Positions 16,932-25,621 of a DNA stretch of 64,000 nt are shown here, in pieces. The notes beneath the pieces are model-generated. The model did no database searches. It had not been told where the DNA came from and saw only the letters and a program-made list of their open reading frames with translations. The DNA is from Solobacterium sp. (GTDB lineage: Bacteria > Bacillota_I > Bacilli_A > Erysipelotrichales > Erysipelotrichaceae): NCBI GenBank assembly GCA_017510405.1, contig JAFWNG010000003.1, positions 1-64,000 on the forward strand, written 5' to 3'. How positions within the stretch are numbered: position 1 is the stretch's first letter; the number at the start of each line of letters is the position of its first letter. The translations under genes were made by a program, and so were the position numbers.

Positions 16932-18074
16932 ATGAATGACCTGAAAGTATTCACAGCCTATCAAAACAATTTGAATCTGGAAAGGTTCTCTTTAATGCTG
17001 GATAATAACGCACAGTGTTATAAGTTCTACTGGCTGGAGGCTCTGGTCAATCTTCTGGTCAAAGACGGAAAAATGATTGTTTCTTTTGATGATGCCGCTG
17101 TTGAAATGGTTTTGGAAGCCTGGTATACGATTTCTGAATACCATCTTCATATGGGAAGTATGTACGGGAGTGAATCCAAAAATGCTATCGAAAGAGCAGT
17201 GAATTATATTCAGTCAGCTTCAGGCTTAAGCAGTTCTGCCGGAAGAGACAGAATAACTGCTGCGATTGACCGTGTTAAAAATGAACCGGAGTTCCGGAAG
17301 ATCCTGCTGCAGATGACGGATGACGTACCGTACAGACTTCTTTCACCATTTGTTCCTGAACTGAAAGGGAATGACAGGCTCTGGCATTCAGACAGAAAGC
17401 TGATTGAATACTTCAGACTGATCAACCAGACAACATGCCTGCCATATTATATGGAATATGAATCGCATATAAATAAATACGTTCACTGGAATGATTCGTG
17501 GGCAGACATGGTAAGAGATAATTACATTATTATTCTGGAATGGATCCGGGCCAAAAAGATACGGTATCTGCAGGATCGAAATCCCGGTGTACCGGGAATT
17601 GTATATAAACTGGATATTTCATCCGCAAGAAAACTTGGTGAAGTTCATCATCTGTGGGATGCGGTAATGGAAAAAGAGGATGTAATTGATATATATTCCC
17701 GAACTGTTCTGAATGGAAGACGCTACGATATAGACCATTTTATTCCGTGGTCTTATGTGACGACAGATGAACTGTGGAATCTGACACCTTCGGAAAAGAA
17801 AGTAAACATCATGAAATCCAATCATCTTCCAGACTGGGATACATACTTTAACTCTTTTGTGGACAATCAGATCCAGCTTCACAGTCATATAAAAAATGAT
17901 GCTTATATACGGAATTTATTTGAAAAATGCAGAAATAAAAATCTGAATACATTATGGGCATCTGATCTGTATAACATTGATTCACAGGAACAATTCAGAG
18001 CACTGCTTAATGAAAATATGAAACCTGTTTACAATGCCGCAAAACTGCAGGGTTACAGTCTGTGGTCTATATGA
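16932..18074 (+). CDS. HNH endonuclease domain protein, probable defence or mobile gene
   Basis: 380 residues. The C-terminal third carries an HNH core: DIDHFIPWS near 258, followed by NLTPSEKKVNIMKSNHLP with the conserved Asn and Lys-Ser-Asn. The N-terminal two thirds (AYQNNLNLERFSLMLDNNAQ onward) is helical and not recognised. HNH proteins cut DNA in restriction, phage or homing contexts. Codon use and base composition are visibly more A/T-rich than all neighbours, and the ribosome site (AAGCAAGAG) is weak, both suggesting horizontal acquisition. The ATG at 16932 is the only good start after an upstream stop at 16887. The macro-domain gene begins 36 bp after its stop. Confidence 0.75.
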   Translation: MNDLKVFTAYQNNLNLERFSLMLDNNAQCYKFYWLEALVNLLVKDGKMIVSFDDAAVEMVLEAWYTISEYHLHMGSMYGSESKNAIERAVNYIQSASGLSSSAGRDRITAAIDRVKNEPEFRKILLQMTDDVPYRLLSPFVPELKGNDRLWHSDRKLIEYFRLINQTTCLPYYMEYESHINKYVHWNDSWADMVRDNYIIILEWIRAKKIRYLQDRNPGVPGIVYKLDISSARKLGEVHHLWDAVMEKEDVIDIYSRTVLNGRRYDIDHFIPWSYVTTDELWNLTPSEKKVNIMKSNHLPDWDTYFNSFVDNQIQLHSHIKNDAYIRNLFEKCRNKNLNTLWASDLYNIDSQEQFRALLNENMKPVYNAAKLQGYSLWSI

Positions 18075-18109
18075 TTTAAGTATATTGATTGTATTTAACG
18101 AGGTGAAAA

Positions 18110-18646
18110 ATGACAGACAAAACCAAAATCACCACTATCAACGGTGATATTACGAAGATCGATACTGTAGAAGCGATCGTTAATGCTGCGAATAATTCAC
18201 TGCTGGGAGGCGGCGGTGTGGATGGTGCCATTCACAGAGCTGCGGGACCAAAGCTGCTGGAGGAATGCAGGACATTGAACGGTTGTGAGACCGGGGAAGC
18301 GAAGATCACCGGTGCGTATAATCTGCCCTGTAAATACGTCATCCATACAGTAGGACCGGTATGGCGGGGCGGCAGATACAAGGAAGAAGAAAAACTGAAA
18401 AACTGCTACAGGAATTCGCTGAAAGTGGCTATGGAACACGGGATCCGTACGATCGCGTTTCCTTCGATCTCTACCGGTGTATACAGCTATCCGGTGGAAC
18501 AGGCGGCCAGAGCGGCAGTGCAGGCCGTGAAGGAATTCCTGGAAGAGAATCCGGGATCGTTCGATGAAGTGGTCTGGGTGCTGTTCGGCGCACGGACAAA
18601 GCACGTTTACGATTATGCGGTAGAAAAGATATTCGGAAAGCAGTAA
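18110..18646 (+). CDS. Macro-domain ADP-ribose hydrolase
   Basis: 178 residues, a single macro domain of the MacroD/YmdB type. Signatures are [20 protein letters not shown] (10-30), [16 protein letters not shown] (30-45) and [12 protein letters not shown] near 120. Such enzymes hydrolyse O-acetyl-ADP-ribose (the sirtuin product) or remove ADP-ribose from proteins or DNA. GAGGTG precedes the ATG. It lies just after the HNH gene and before a DUF1801 gene; base composition returns to the local norm here. Confidence 0.9.
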   Translation: MTDKTKITTINGDITKIDTVEAIVNAANNSLLGGGGVDGAIHRAAGPKLLEECRTLNGCETGEAKITGAYNLPCKYVIHTVGPVWRGGRYKEEEKLKNCYRNSLKVAMEHGIRTIAFPSISTGVYSYPVEQAARAAVQAVKEFLEENPGSFDEVVWVLFGARTKHVYDYAVEKIFGKQ

Positions 18647-18650
18647 ATGT

Positions 18651-18998
18651 ATGAATGTCTGTAAGGAAGTCGATCAGTATATCCTGGAACAGGAAGAGGC
18701 GATACAGCCGCTTCTCAATGACGTACGCAAAGTGATCCGGGAAACGATACCGGAGGCGGAGGAACGCTTCTCCTGGGGGATGCCGACATACTGGAAAAAC
18801 CACAATATCATTCATTTTGCGCCGGCGAAGAAACATCTTGGCATCTATCCGGGACCGGAGGCAGTGGTGTATTTTGCTGATGTGCTGAAAGAAAAGGGAT
18901 ACGGGTCGTCCAAAGGGGCAATACGGATGCCCTATAAAGCAGCTGACCTGGTGTTTCTGAAGGAACTGACGGAATACTGCTGGAAGGTGAATCAATAA
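18651..18998 (+). CDS. DUF1801 family protein (YdhG-like)
   Basis: 115 residues with the family pattern: N-terminal helices, EERFSWGMPTYW near 39, IIHFAPAKKHLGIYPGP near 54 and SKGAIRMPY near 85. DUF1801 proteins have an alpha/beta fold related to YjbR and frataxin-like folds, but the activity is unknown. It starts 4 bp after the macro-domain stop, so the two are one transcript. Confidence 0.82.
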   Translation: MNVCKEVDQYILEQEEAIQPLLNDVRKVIRETIPEAEERFSWGMPTYWKNHNIIHFAPAKKHLGIYPGPEAVVYFADVLKEKGYGSSKGAIRMPYKAADLVFLKELTEYCWKVNQ

Positions 18999-19056
18999 CA
19001 CCTCCCGTCGGAGAAGACATTTTCTGTCTCTGTATACTCAAAGTGGAGGACATGCC

Positions 19057-19908
19057 ATGAAAGACAGAAGACAGAATGAACTGAATGATACATTCACAGT
19101 ATTTAATAATTCCTATACATTGACTGCGGAAAAGCAGGAAAGCCCGCTGGGTACGATCCTGAAAAGAGCATGGGAAGAAGACTGGATCATGCATCAGGAG
19201 ACCGGTTCCGAGGAAGAATCCCTGTTTTGGGAGATCAATGAGAATATCCGGGATCTGCTCGCGGAAGAGCAGTATGAAGAGGCTGCGAGAGAGACTGCTC
19301 TCGCAATTGAAAACGGCGATGAAGAGACGTGGCGAAGCGTGATCGAAATGTATATCGCATTTCTGCGCAGTCATGAGGAAGCCGATGAGGCAGAGCAGCT
19401 GGTCAATGACTTCCGAGGTGAGATCACGCAGATCTACAGCCTGGACGACCGGAAATTGTATCTGGAAGAACTGGAAGAGAAAAGAAAACTTCTCCGAAAA
19501 GGAGACAGAACAGTCAGGATCCTGGAACAGCTTCATCTTCATCTGTTGTACATATCCGCAAAAGGAAGAGCGGAATACTATCCGGACATCCATGCAGTTC
19601 TGCGGCGGAAGGCAGTGGAATATGTGTCACGGAAAGGACATTCCGCCATTGCCTGGGGATCGGAGATCCTTGCGATATACGAATACAAGTCACTGTTTTC
19701 GACGTCATACATCCTGTTTACAGATATTGGATTACTGACAAGAGAACTCGGGGAAGTGCTGCCGTACAGCGAGATCCGGGACTGCCGGAAGATCGATGAT
19801 ACGACGCTGCAGCTGACTGCCGGCGGGGAAAGCAGGATATTCCGTGTGCCGGGAAGGACCGGTATCGATGTCATGATGCGTCTGATCCGGAAACTGGCCG
19901 AAATCTGA
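19057..19908 (+). CDS. Hypothetical protein with helical core and PH-like C-terminus
   Basis: 283 residues. The first 150 are acidic and helical (EEQYEEAARETALAIENGDE near 70 looks TPR-like). The last 90 residues form strands (YILFTDIGLL, then VLPYSEIRDCRKI) that resemble small bacterial PH/GRAM-like domains by eye only. There is no signal peptide. GTGGAGG lies before the ATG. It is 20 bp upstream of the MORN gene and oriented with it, so probably an operon. Function unknown. Confidence 0.65.
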   Translation: MKDRRQNELNDTFTVFNNSYTLTAEKQESPLGTILKRAWEEDWIMHQETGSEEESLFWEINENIRDLLAEEQYEEAARETALAIENGDEETWRSVIEMYIAFLRSHEEADEAEQLVNDFRGEITQIYSLDDRKLYLEELEEKRKLLRKGDRTVRILEQLHLHLLYISAKGRAEYYPDIHAVLRRKAVEYVSRKGHSAIAWGSEILAIYEYKSLFSTSYILFTDIGLLTRELGEVLPYSEIRDCRKIDDTTLQLTAGGESRIFRVPGRTGIDVMMRLIRKLAEI

Positions 19909-19928
19909 ACGATCGAGGAGGTGCGAAC

Positions 19929-21401
19929 ATGAGTCTGCTGAAACATAAAATCGTGTGTGAAGACGGATCCGTGTATTACGGATACGTGAACGATCAAAAT
20001 GAACCTGAAGGCGAAGGCACGCTGACCTATACCAACGGGAATGTCCTGGAGGGCACGTGGCATAAAGGTTCTCCGCACGGACCGGGCGTGATCCGCAAAA
20101 GCAGAAAAGATACTTCACAGTATATCGAAGTCACTTTTGATGACGGTTATATGCAGGGGAAGATCATCTTTCATTTCGGTCAGAATACAGTTGAAGGCAC
20201 GATAAAAAACGGATTCTTTGACGATGAAGGGGAACTGCAGGGACTGGATTACTCCGACGTGAAAATGACGGAATACGATTCCTACAGCGGCAGGTATAAT
20301 GTCTACCGCGGCGGAATGGACCGTTATTTCAATAAACTTGGAAAAGGAACGCTCCGGTTTGCGGAAGGATTTGTACATTCCGGTACATGGCAGTACAACG
20401 GACAATACGATCATAATATTCCCCTGACCTCCATGAGCGGACATGGAAAGCTGGTATCACCGAAAGGAACTGTGATCGAAGGAGAATTCCGGGATGATAA
20501 TCCGCGCGGAAAGTGCGTGATCCGTTTTGATGATAAAACCAGAAGATACGGAGAACAGGTATTTACCGGTATTATGGACGAAAACGGACTGGCATCCGCG
20601 GATTTCAGCAGATGTTTCATCGGAAGAGATCTGGAAGATGATGATAAGTATATCGCCCGTCTGTACGACCAGTTCCGGTCACTTGTCATGGATCAGGGGA
20701 CGCCGGAAAACATGGGTCTGGATGTGACGTGGGACGGAGAACTGAAGACTGCGGTTCTTCTCGACGGAATGACGCTGTGGTCGGATACCAGAATGACAAG
20801 ACTGATGGATGTTGTCGTAGACAAAAGCACTGGTACAGGTCATCTCGTTACGTCGAACGGGAAACAGTATTATGAAATAAACCCGGAGGGACCGGGTCGG
20901 TGGTTCATTGAAGAAACAGATCATAAGTATTTCTCGGAACAGCTTGTCGTACAGGTGGGAGAAGGCAGATATGTCGTGTATTTCGGACATCTGTTCACAC
21001 CATGGGAAAAAGTCTCGAATTATGTTGTAGAGAAGGATGCTTTCCATACGGTTATTTATATTGCGGATAATCTGCGCCTTGTGCCGAAGAAGCAGAGCCG
21101 CATCAGACAGGCAGAGCCCGTACCGCCCGCAAAGAAAGAGATGCCGGCAGAAAAACCGGTGAAGCCATATACAGAGCATCCGAAATCAGAAAAACTGATC
21201 GACCGGTTCAAAGCGCTGCTGGAACAGAATGGTCTGGAGTATACGAAAGTATCTTTGCATATGTACCGGATCACAAAGTGTAATATCGACTTCATGGAGA
21301 TCCGGGAGATGCTGATGTTCTCGGATCCGGAACAGGGCAATAAGCTTCTTCGTACGACGGTCGATGAATACGAAGGAATGAAATATGTCCGGTCTCTGTG
21401 A
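19929..21401 (+). CDS. MORN-repeat protein
   Basis: 490 residues. The N-terminal 210 residues contain several MORN-like units (YYGYVNDQNEPEGEGTLTY; LEGTWHKGSPHGPGVI; HSGTWQYNGQY; IEGEFRDDNPRGKCVI). A beta-rich middle follows, then a Pro/Lys/Glu linker near 385-415 and a conserved-looking 75-residue end. MORN repeats usually mediate membrane or protein contacts and are less common in bacteria. No signal peptide is seen. The ribosome site GAGGAGG is strong. It is in line with the previous and next orphan genes. Confidence 0.75.
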   Translation: MSLLKHKIVCEDGSVYYGYVNDQNEPEGEGTLTYTNGNVLEGTWHKGSPHGPGVIRKSRKDTSQYIEVTFDDGYMQGKIIFHFGQNTVEGTIKNGFFDDEGELQGLDYSDVKMTEYDSYSGRYNVYRGGMDRYFNKLGKGTLRFAEGFVHSGTWQYNGQYDHNIPLTSMSGHGKLVSPKGTVIEGEFRDDNPRGKCVIRFDDKTRRYGEQVFTGIMDENGLASADFSRCFIGRDLEDDDKYIARLYDQFRSLVMDQGTPENMGLDVTWDGELKTAVLLDGMTLWSDTRMTRLMDVVVDKSTGTGHLVTSNGKQYYEINPEGPGRWFIEETDHKYFSEQLVVQVGEGRYVVYFGHLFTPWEKVSNYVVEKDAFHTVIYIADNLRLVPKKQSRIRQAEPVPPAKKEMPAEKPVKPYTEHPKSEKLIDRFKALLEQNGLEYTKVSLHMYRITKCNIDFMEIREMLMFSDPEQGNKLLRTTVDEYEGMKYVRSL

Positions 21402-21424
21402 CATGAAGAGGAAAGGAGCGGACT

Positions 21425-21769
21425 ATGGTCGGCAATTATAAAGTCATTACACTGTGCGGAAGCACGCGTTTCCGCGACGCGTTCACGGAAGCGAACAAAC
21501 GCCTCACGCTGGCCGGCAATATCGTCATCAGCGTCGGTCTCTACGGGCATTCCGGGGATCAGGAAGTATGGGAGAATATGGACGAAGGGACACTCACCCG
21601 TACCAAGGAGATGCTGGATGATATGCATAAGCGCAAGATCGATATGGCTGACGAGATCTATGTGATCAATGTCGGCGGCTATATCGGTTCCAGCACCCGC
21701 TCGGAGATCGAATACGCCAAGGCGCACGGAAAGACCGTCCGCTATCTGGAAGAACCGGAAGACAACTGA
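21425..21769 (+). CDS. Nucleoside 2-deoxyribosyltransferase-like protein
   Basis: 114 residues, Rossmann-like, with LCGSTRFRDAFTEA near 10 and DEIYVINVGGYIGSSTRSEI near 76. This is the pattern of the deoxyribosyltransferase-like superfamily seen in bacteria and phages. Members cleave or transfer N-glycosidic bonds of nucleosides or related nucleotides; the substrate here is unknown. AAAGGAG precedes the start. It sits 24 bp after the MORN gene. Confidence 0.75.
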   Translation: MVGNYKVITLCGSTRFRDAFTEANKRLTLAGNIVISVGLYGHSGDQEVWENMDEGTLTRTKEMLDDMHKRKIDMADEIYVINVGGYIGSSTRSEIEYAKAHGKTVRYLEEPEDN

Positions 21770-21784
21770 GGAATACATAGAGTT

Positions 21785-22639
21785 ATGAGTAAAAATGCAT
21801 ACAACGATCTGTGGGCGATCCTACAGCAGCTGATCAGCGTTGTCGTCAATAAACTGCCTCCCGCATATATTGAATTCGTGAAGTCGGCGATGGATCCGTC
21901 GGAACAATCCGATATTGACCTCAGTATTCCTCTGGATCAGCAGGATATCGCAGCGGACACAAAAGCACTTCTGGGTTCTCTGAATCTGACATACTGGGCA
22001 CGCGACGTGGAAGACCGCCGCAGCCTTGCGGAGACGATGCACAGAAACGAACAGATCTATCAGGGGAAAGAGCCTTCGGCCATGACCGAAGAGGAATACC
22101 AGGAATTTCTGTCCTGTTTTGATGAATGGAACGAACTCTTCGGACCGATCCCTTTCTGGGCGGAAAGCAGAGGCTGGCAGCCGGTGACCGTCTATGAGAT
22201 CACTGCGGACAAAGAAGGCGCAGGTCCTGTCGTGGATGATATCGCTCTGAAAAAAGTATATGTATCTCCGGATGTCAGAAAAACCATTCTCAGAGAAGCG
22301 CAGGAATGGGTGCTCAGAGCAGAAGGCAGGGAAGAAGAGGAACTGTACTGGCATAACGACGATACTTCCCGCTGGACGTATACAAAGGACAATGAAGAGT
22401 TCTACAAACGGAATGTCATCATTAAGGACGGACATTTCTACGGCACACTGATCGAAACGATCCATACTTCCGGTATGGGCATGGCCTATTACCGGGATGA
22501 AGAATACGGTGTCCTCTGTATTGACGGGAAGACTGCCGGAAGAACGGATGACTACAGCTCCCGCTCAAGCGACGAGACCTCGCACTCAGAAGAGATCGTC
22601 TATTCCCTGAAAAGAAAAGCACAGCCTGCGGATGAATGA
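21785..22639 (+). CDS. Hypothetical protein, 284 residues
   Basis: Not recognised. It is acidic, soluble and without a signal peptide. The N-terminal helix (WAILQQLISVVVNKLP) is followed by a Trp-rich middle (FDEWNELFGPIPFWAESRGW near 112) and a Ser-rich tail (DDYSSRSSDETSHSEE). It follows the deoxyribosyltransferase-like gene by 15 bp and ends the co-oriented run that begins at the macro-domain gene. Confidence 0.65.
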   Translation: MSKNAYNDLWAILQQLISVVVNKLPPAYIEFVKSAMDPSEQSDIDLSIPLDQQDIAADTKALLGSLNLTYWARDVEDRRSLAETMHRNEQIYQGKEPSAMTEEEYQEFLSCFDEWNELFGPIPFWAESRGWQPVTVYEITADKEGAGPVVDDIALKKVYVSPDVRKTILREAQEWVLRAEGREEEELYWHNDDTSRWTYTKDNEEFYKRNVIIKDGHFYGTLIETIHTSGMGMAYYRDEEYGVLCIDGKTAGRTDDYSSRSSDETSHSEEIVYSLKRKAQPADE

Positions 22640-22695
22640 TCCTGCAGGTGTGCTTTCTGCTGACAATAGTAAATAGATTCCAGGAATAGAAGAGG

Positions 22696-23220
22696 TCAGT
22701 CGAAATAGATCTCCCGGAGAAACTGCGGCATAGACGCAAACATCATCTGAATGATCTGTTCAGCAGGAACAGGATCTTCTGTCAGAAGCCATTCCTTTGC
22801 CATATGCACTGCGCCGTAGCAGTAAAGACGGATGCTGAAAGCAGTCTGCTCATCCAGTATATCCGTCTTCAGACGGGCCTTTGCGGTCTGTGTATAAACA
22901 TCTGTGAAGTATTCCGTCATATAGGGCAGAAGGGCATTCTGGGAATTGTCTTCCAGAGCGCGCCGGTATACCAGGACATCCCTGCGGACGCGGCGCATGC
23001 TGTCCGCGGCTTCTTTCACATCGGTAACGTTGGTGCGGAAAGCGTCATGATAGAAGATCCATGCGACCAGATCGTATTTATCTTTGAAATGATAATAAAA
23101 TGTTGACCGTTCGATCTCGGCTGCCTGACAGATCTCCGTAATACGGATCTTGTCCAGCGGCTTTTTTTTCAGGAGTTTTTTCATTGTATCTGAAATCCAT
23201 ATGCGTGTTCTTTCGGCCAT
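22696..23220 (-). CDS. TetR/AcrR-family regulator
   Basis: 174 residues. The N-terminal helix-turn-helix (IRITEICQAAEIERSTFYYH, ending FKDKYDL) is clear and the C-terminal ligand domain is generic. The start is the ATG at 23220 with GAGGTG eight bases before it; an earlier in-frame ATG lacks a ribosome site. It is divergent from the flavoprotein gene, with a perfect inverted repeat between them, so it probably represses that gene and itself. Confidence 0.85.
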   Translation of the reverse strand: MAERTRIWISDTMKKLLKKKPLDKIRITEICQAAEIERSTFYYHFKDKYDLVAWIFYHDAFRTNVTDVKEAADSMRRVRRDVLVYRRALEDNSQNALLPYMTEYFTDVYTQTAKARLKTDILDEQTAFSIRLYCYGAVHMAKEWLLTEDPVPAEQIIQMMFASMPQFLREIYFD

Positions 23221-23249
23221 GGTGCACCTCGCTTGCTGCAAAAATGCTT

Positions 23250-23272
23250 ATATGTAGTATTTTACTACATAT
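23250..23272. promoter_or_regulatory. Palindromic operator between tetR and the flavoprotein gene
   Basis: ATATGTAGTA-TTT-TACTACATAT is a perfect 10-bp inverted repeat with a 3-bp centre. It overlaps a likely -10 (TAGTAT at 23255) spaced 16 bp from TTGCTG. Location and symmetry fit a TetR-dimer site. Confidence 0.75.
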
Positions 23273-23358
23273 ATTGAAAAATGAGGGTAGGAGATCCGAA
23301 GGGCTGTGAACATATTAAAAATAGAATATCAGGCAGAAAACCTGTAAGGAGTAGGAAA

Positions 23359-25320
23359 ATGGCATTTGAAAAACTTCTGTCCCCGGTTCGAATCGGTAAT
23401 GTCACCCTGAAGAACCGCGTCGTGATGGCACCGATGGGTGTCGGTTTTGCACCGGGTGAAAACAAGATCAATGATGCATATGTAAGATATTTTGAGGCAA
23501 GAGCGAAGGGCGGTCAGGGACTAATCACGACACCGGTAGCGACCATCGATGATACGACGTGCGGTATTGCGGAACCGGGTGCGTTCAATCTCACAGAACC
23601 GGAAGATGCGGAAGGTATCCGCAGGATCGCAGATGCAGTACATTCCTTCGGTGCGAAAGTATCGGTGCAGCTGTGCCATCCGGGACGTCAGTCCATGACA
23701 TACTGGAATCATGACCAGCAGCCGGTAGCGCCGAGTGCGATCCCGGAAAATGAATACCTGCAGATGCCGCGGGAACTCAGTATTGAAGAGATCCGCTCCA
23801 TTGTCCGCAAGTTTGCCAGATCTGCTTCGTTCGCGGTAAGCGGCGGGGCTGACGGTATTGAACTTCATGCGGCACACGGCTATCTGATCAACGAGTTCAT
23901 CAGTCCCCGGGCAAATCACCGGACCGATGAATACGGCGGTTCTTTTGAAAACCGGATGCGTTTTCTGAAAGAAATCATGGCAGCTGTAAAAGCAGTCCTT
24001 CCGGAACACTGCTTCCTGGCAGTACGTCTGAATGTTATGGATGATGTGGAAGGCGGCATTACTCTGGAAGAAGGAAAGAAAATCGCCCGTTATGTGGAAA
24101 GTCTTGGCGCAGATGCGCTCAGTTTCAGTGCTGGAACCTATTCCTGCAAGTTTACCCTCATTGAACCGCAGCTGTTTGAGGAGGGATGCCGGACAGACTG
24201 GCTTTCGGAAATGAAAGGCGTCGTCAGTGTGCCGGTCATCGCGGTAAATCATGTGAAGCGTCCTGCTACAGCGGAATGGATGCTGGACGAAGGGCTGTGC
24301 GATCTCGTTGCCCTTGGCAGGCAGATGATGGCAGATCCGGAATGGACCAATAAGACCGCCGCCGGCAAGGCAGACCAGATCCGTTACTGCATTTCCTGCG
24401 GTGCATGCATCAACTGTTCCGGACGCGGGGAGATGCTGCGCTGCTCAGTCAATCCGAAAATGTCCAAAGAAACAGTGTATACGGATGAAGCGTTCCTCAG
24501 AAACGGAAACGGCAGGAAGGTCATAGTGATCGGCGGCGGACCGGCAGGGCTGGAAGCTGCGACGCTGGCGGCGCAGAAGGGATTTGCAGTCACGCTGTAT
24601 GAAAAAAGCGGAAGAACGGGTGGCTGTTTCGATCTGCCGCGGACAGTTCCGGGAATGGAAAAGATGGGCTGGTCAGTTGATGCGTTCACTGCCCGGGCTG
24701 TGGCAGAAGGCGTTCAGATCCATCTCAATACAGAAATCAGATCTGCAGAAGAGATCCGCCGTATCCATCCGTATGCTGTCATAGTGGCGACCGGAGGAAA
24801 GAAAATATCCCTGCGGCTGAAAGGTATTGAGAAGCCGCATGTTGTTCAGGCCGAGGAGGTCTACCTGAATCCGCTGAAATATACCGGCCGCAAAGCAGTT
24901 GTGATCGGCTCTGGGTTCACCGGTCTGGAAGCTGCGCACCTTCTGGCAGAAAGAGGAAATGATGTACGCATCTTTGAACTGGATGACGAGATCGGAAAAC
25001 GTATCAGCGGGGATGGATCCGTCAAAAACAGAAGTGCTCTGCTGGAGCATATGGCTGAGCTGAACGTGAAGATGCATCCATCTATGAACACAAAAGAGAT
25101 CACCGATACTGAAATAGTTGCGGAGAATCTTGTTTCCCATGAGATGGAGACATATGAAGCGGATCTTGTTGTCCAGGCACTCGGTTATCGTCCGGATAAC
25201 AGCCTGCTGGATGCATTTGACGGATGCGCGGAAAAAGTCATCGCGATCGGTGACTGCACAGGAATCGGAAATATCATCGGAGCTACATCCGATGCATATG
25301 AAGCCGTCTGGAATCTGTGA
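23359..25320 (+). CDS. Old-yellow-enzyme/2,4-dienoyl-CoA reductase-type flavoprotein
   Basis: 653 residues with the two-part layout of FadH, enoate reductases and BaiCD-like enzymes. An FMN-binding TIM barrel covers about 1-340 (NRVVMAPMGVGFAPG near 18, HAAHGYLINEFISPRANHR near 175). A Cys cluster for [4Fe-4S] follows (CISCGACINC near 344), then FAD and NAD(P) domains (VIVIGGGPAGLEAATLAAQ near 386, VVIGSGFTGLEAAHLLAE near 515). It reduces activated C=C bonds of enoates, quinones or bile-acid intermediates; the substrate is not readable. ATG at 23359 has AAGGAG. Likely induced through the divergent TetR. Confidence 0.9.
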   Translation: MAFEKLLSPVRIGNVTLKNRVVMAPMGVGFAPGENKINDAYVRYFEARAKGGQGLITTPVATIDDTTCGIAEPGAFNLTEPEDAEGIRRIADAVHSFGAKVSVQLCHPGRQSMTYWNHDQQPVAPSAIPENEYLQMPRELSIEEIRSIVRKFARSASFAVSGGADGIELHAAHGYLINEFISPRANHRTDEYGGSFENRMRFLKEIMAAVKAVLPEHCFLAVRLNVMDDVEGGITLEEGKKIARYVESLGADALSFSAGTYSCKFTLIEPQLFEEGCRTDWLSEMKGVVSVPVIAVNHVKRPATAEWMLDEGLCDLVALGRQMMADPEWTNKTAAGKADQIRYCISCGACINCSGRGEMLRCSVNPKMSKETVYTDEAFLRNGNGRKVIVIGGGPAGLEAATLAAQKGFAVTLYEKSGRTGGCFDLPRTVPGMEKMGWSVDAFTARAVAEGVQIHLNTEIRSAEEIRRIHPYAVIVATGGKKISLRLKGIEKPHVVQAEEVYLNPLKYTGRKAVVIGSGFTGLEAAHLLAERGNDVRIFELDDEIGKRISGDGSVKNRSALLEHMAELNVKMHPSMNTKEITDTEIVAENLVSHEMETYEADLVVQALGYRPDNSLLDAFDGCAEKVIAIGDCTGIGNIIGATSDAYEAVWNL

Positions 25321-25324
25321 TCAG

Positions 25325-25346
25325 GAGAGCATATGCTCTCTTTTTC
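25325..25346 (+). terminator. Terminator of the flavoprotein gene
   Basis: GAGAGCATATGCTCTC palindrome followed by TTTTT, a few bases after the stop. Confidence 0.8.
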
Positions 25347-25349
25347 ATG

Positions 25350-25378
25350 TGTCGAAAATCACGATATCGTGATATAAT
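25350..25378 (+). promoter_or_regulatory. Promoter with palindromic operator ahead of vanU
   Basis: A 16-bp perfect palindrome ATCACGATATCGTGAT (25358-25373) fills the spacer just before a TATAAT -10 (25373-25378). A related half-site ATAACGTGAT follows at 25383. This suits autoregulation by the small XRE protein encoded next. VanR control cannot be excluded. Confidence 0.65.
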
Positions 25379-25402
25379 CCCGATAACGTGATTGGAGGAA
25401 CT

Positions 25403-25621
25403 ATGGGAGTGAATTATACAAAGCTGTTTTACCGGCTCATTGAAAAGAATATGACACCGAAGCAGCTGGCTGACAGAGCAGGGATCAGCCTGAATATTAT
25501 GACGCGCATCCGCCGCAATGAATACATCTCGCTGGAAAGCGTGGAGAAGATCCTGAACGCACTGGACTGTGAAGTAAATGATATCCTGGAGTTTACCGGC
25601 CCGGAGGACGATCATGCCTGA
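25403..25621 (+). CDS. vanU: VanU-like XRE regulator
   Basis: 72 residues with a helix-turn-helix (MTPKQLADRAGISLNIMTRI near 18) and the end CEVNDILEF typical of small XRE regulators. In vanG operons the first gene, vanU, encodes such a protein, and the position directly before vanR and vanS supports this name. The start is the ATG at 25403 behind GGAGGA. The stop overlaps vanR by 8 bp. Confidence 0.75.
   Translation: MGVNYTKLFYRLIEKNMTPKQLADRAGISLNIMTRIRRNEYISLESVEKILNALDCEVNDILEFTGPEDDHA

Noticed and set aside
16703..16954. 83-codon minus-strand frame before the HNH gene
   Set aside because: It has no ribosome site, lies in AT-rich DNA where frames are frequent, and overlaps the start of the HNH gene.
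22619..22662. Terminator after the gene ending at 22639
   Set aside because: Arms AAAGCACA and TGTGCTTT pair imperfectly and overlap the coding end, with no T-run; not strong enough to list.
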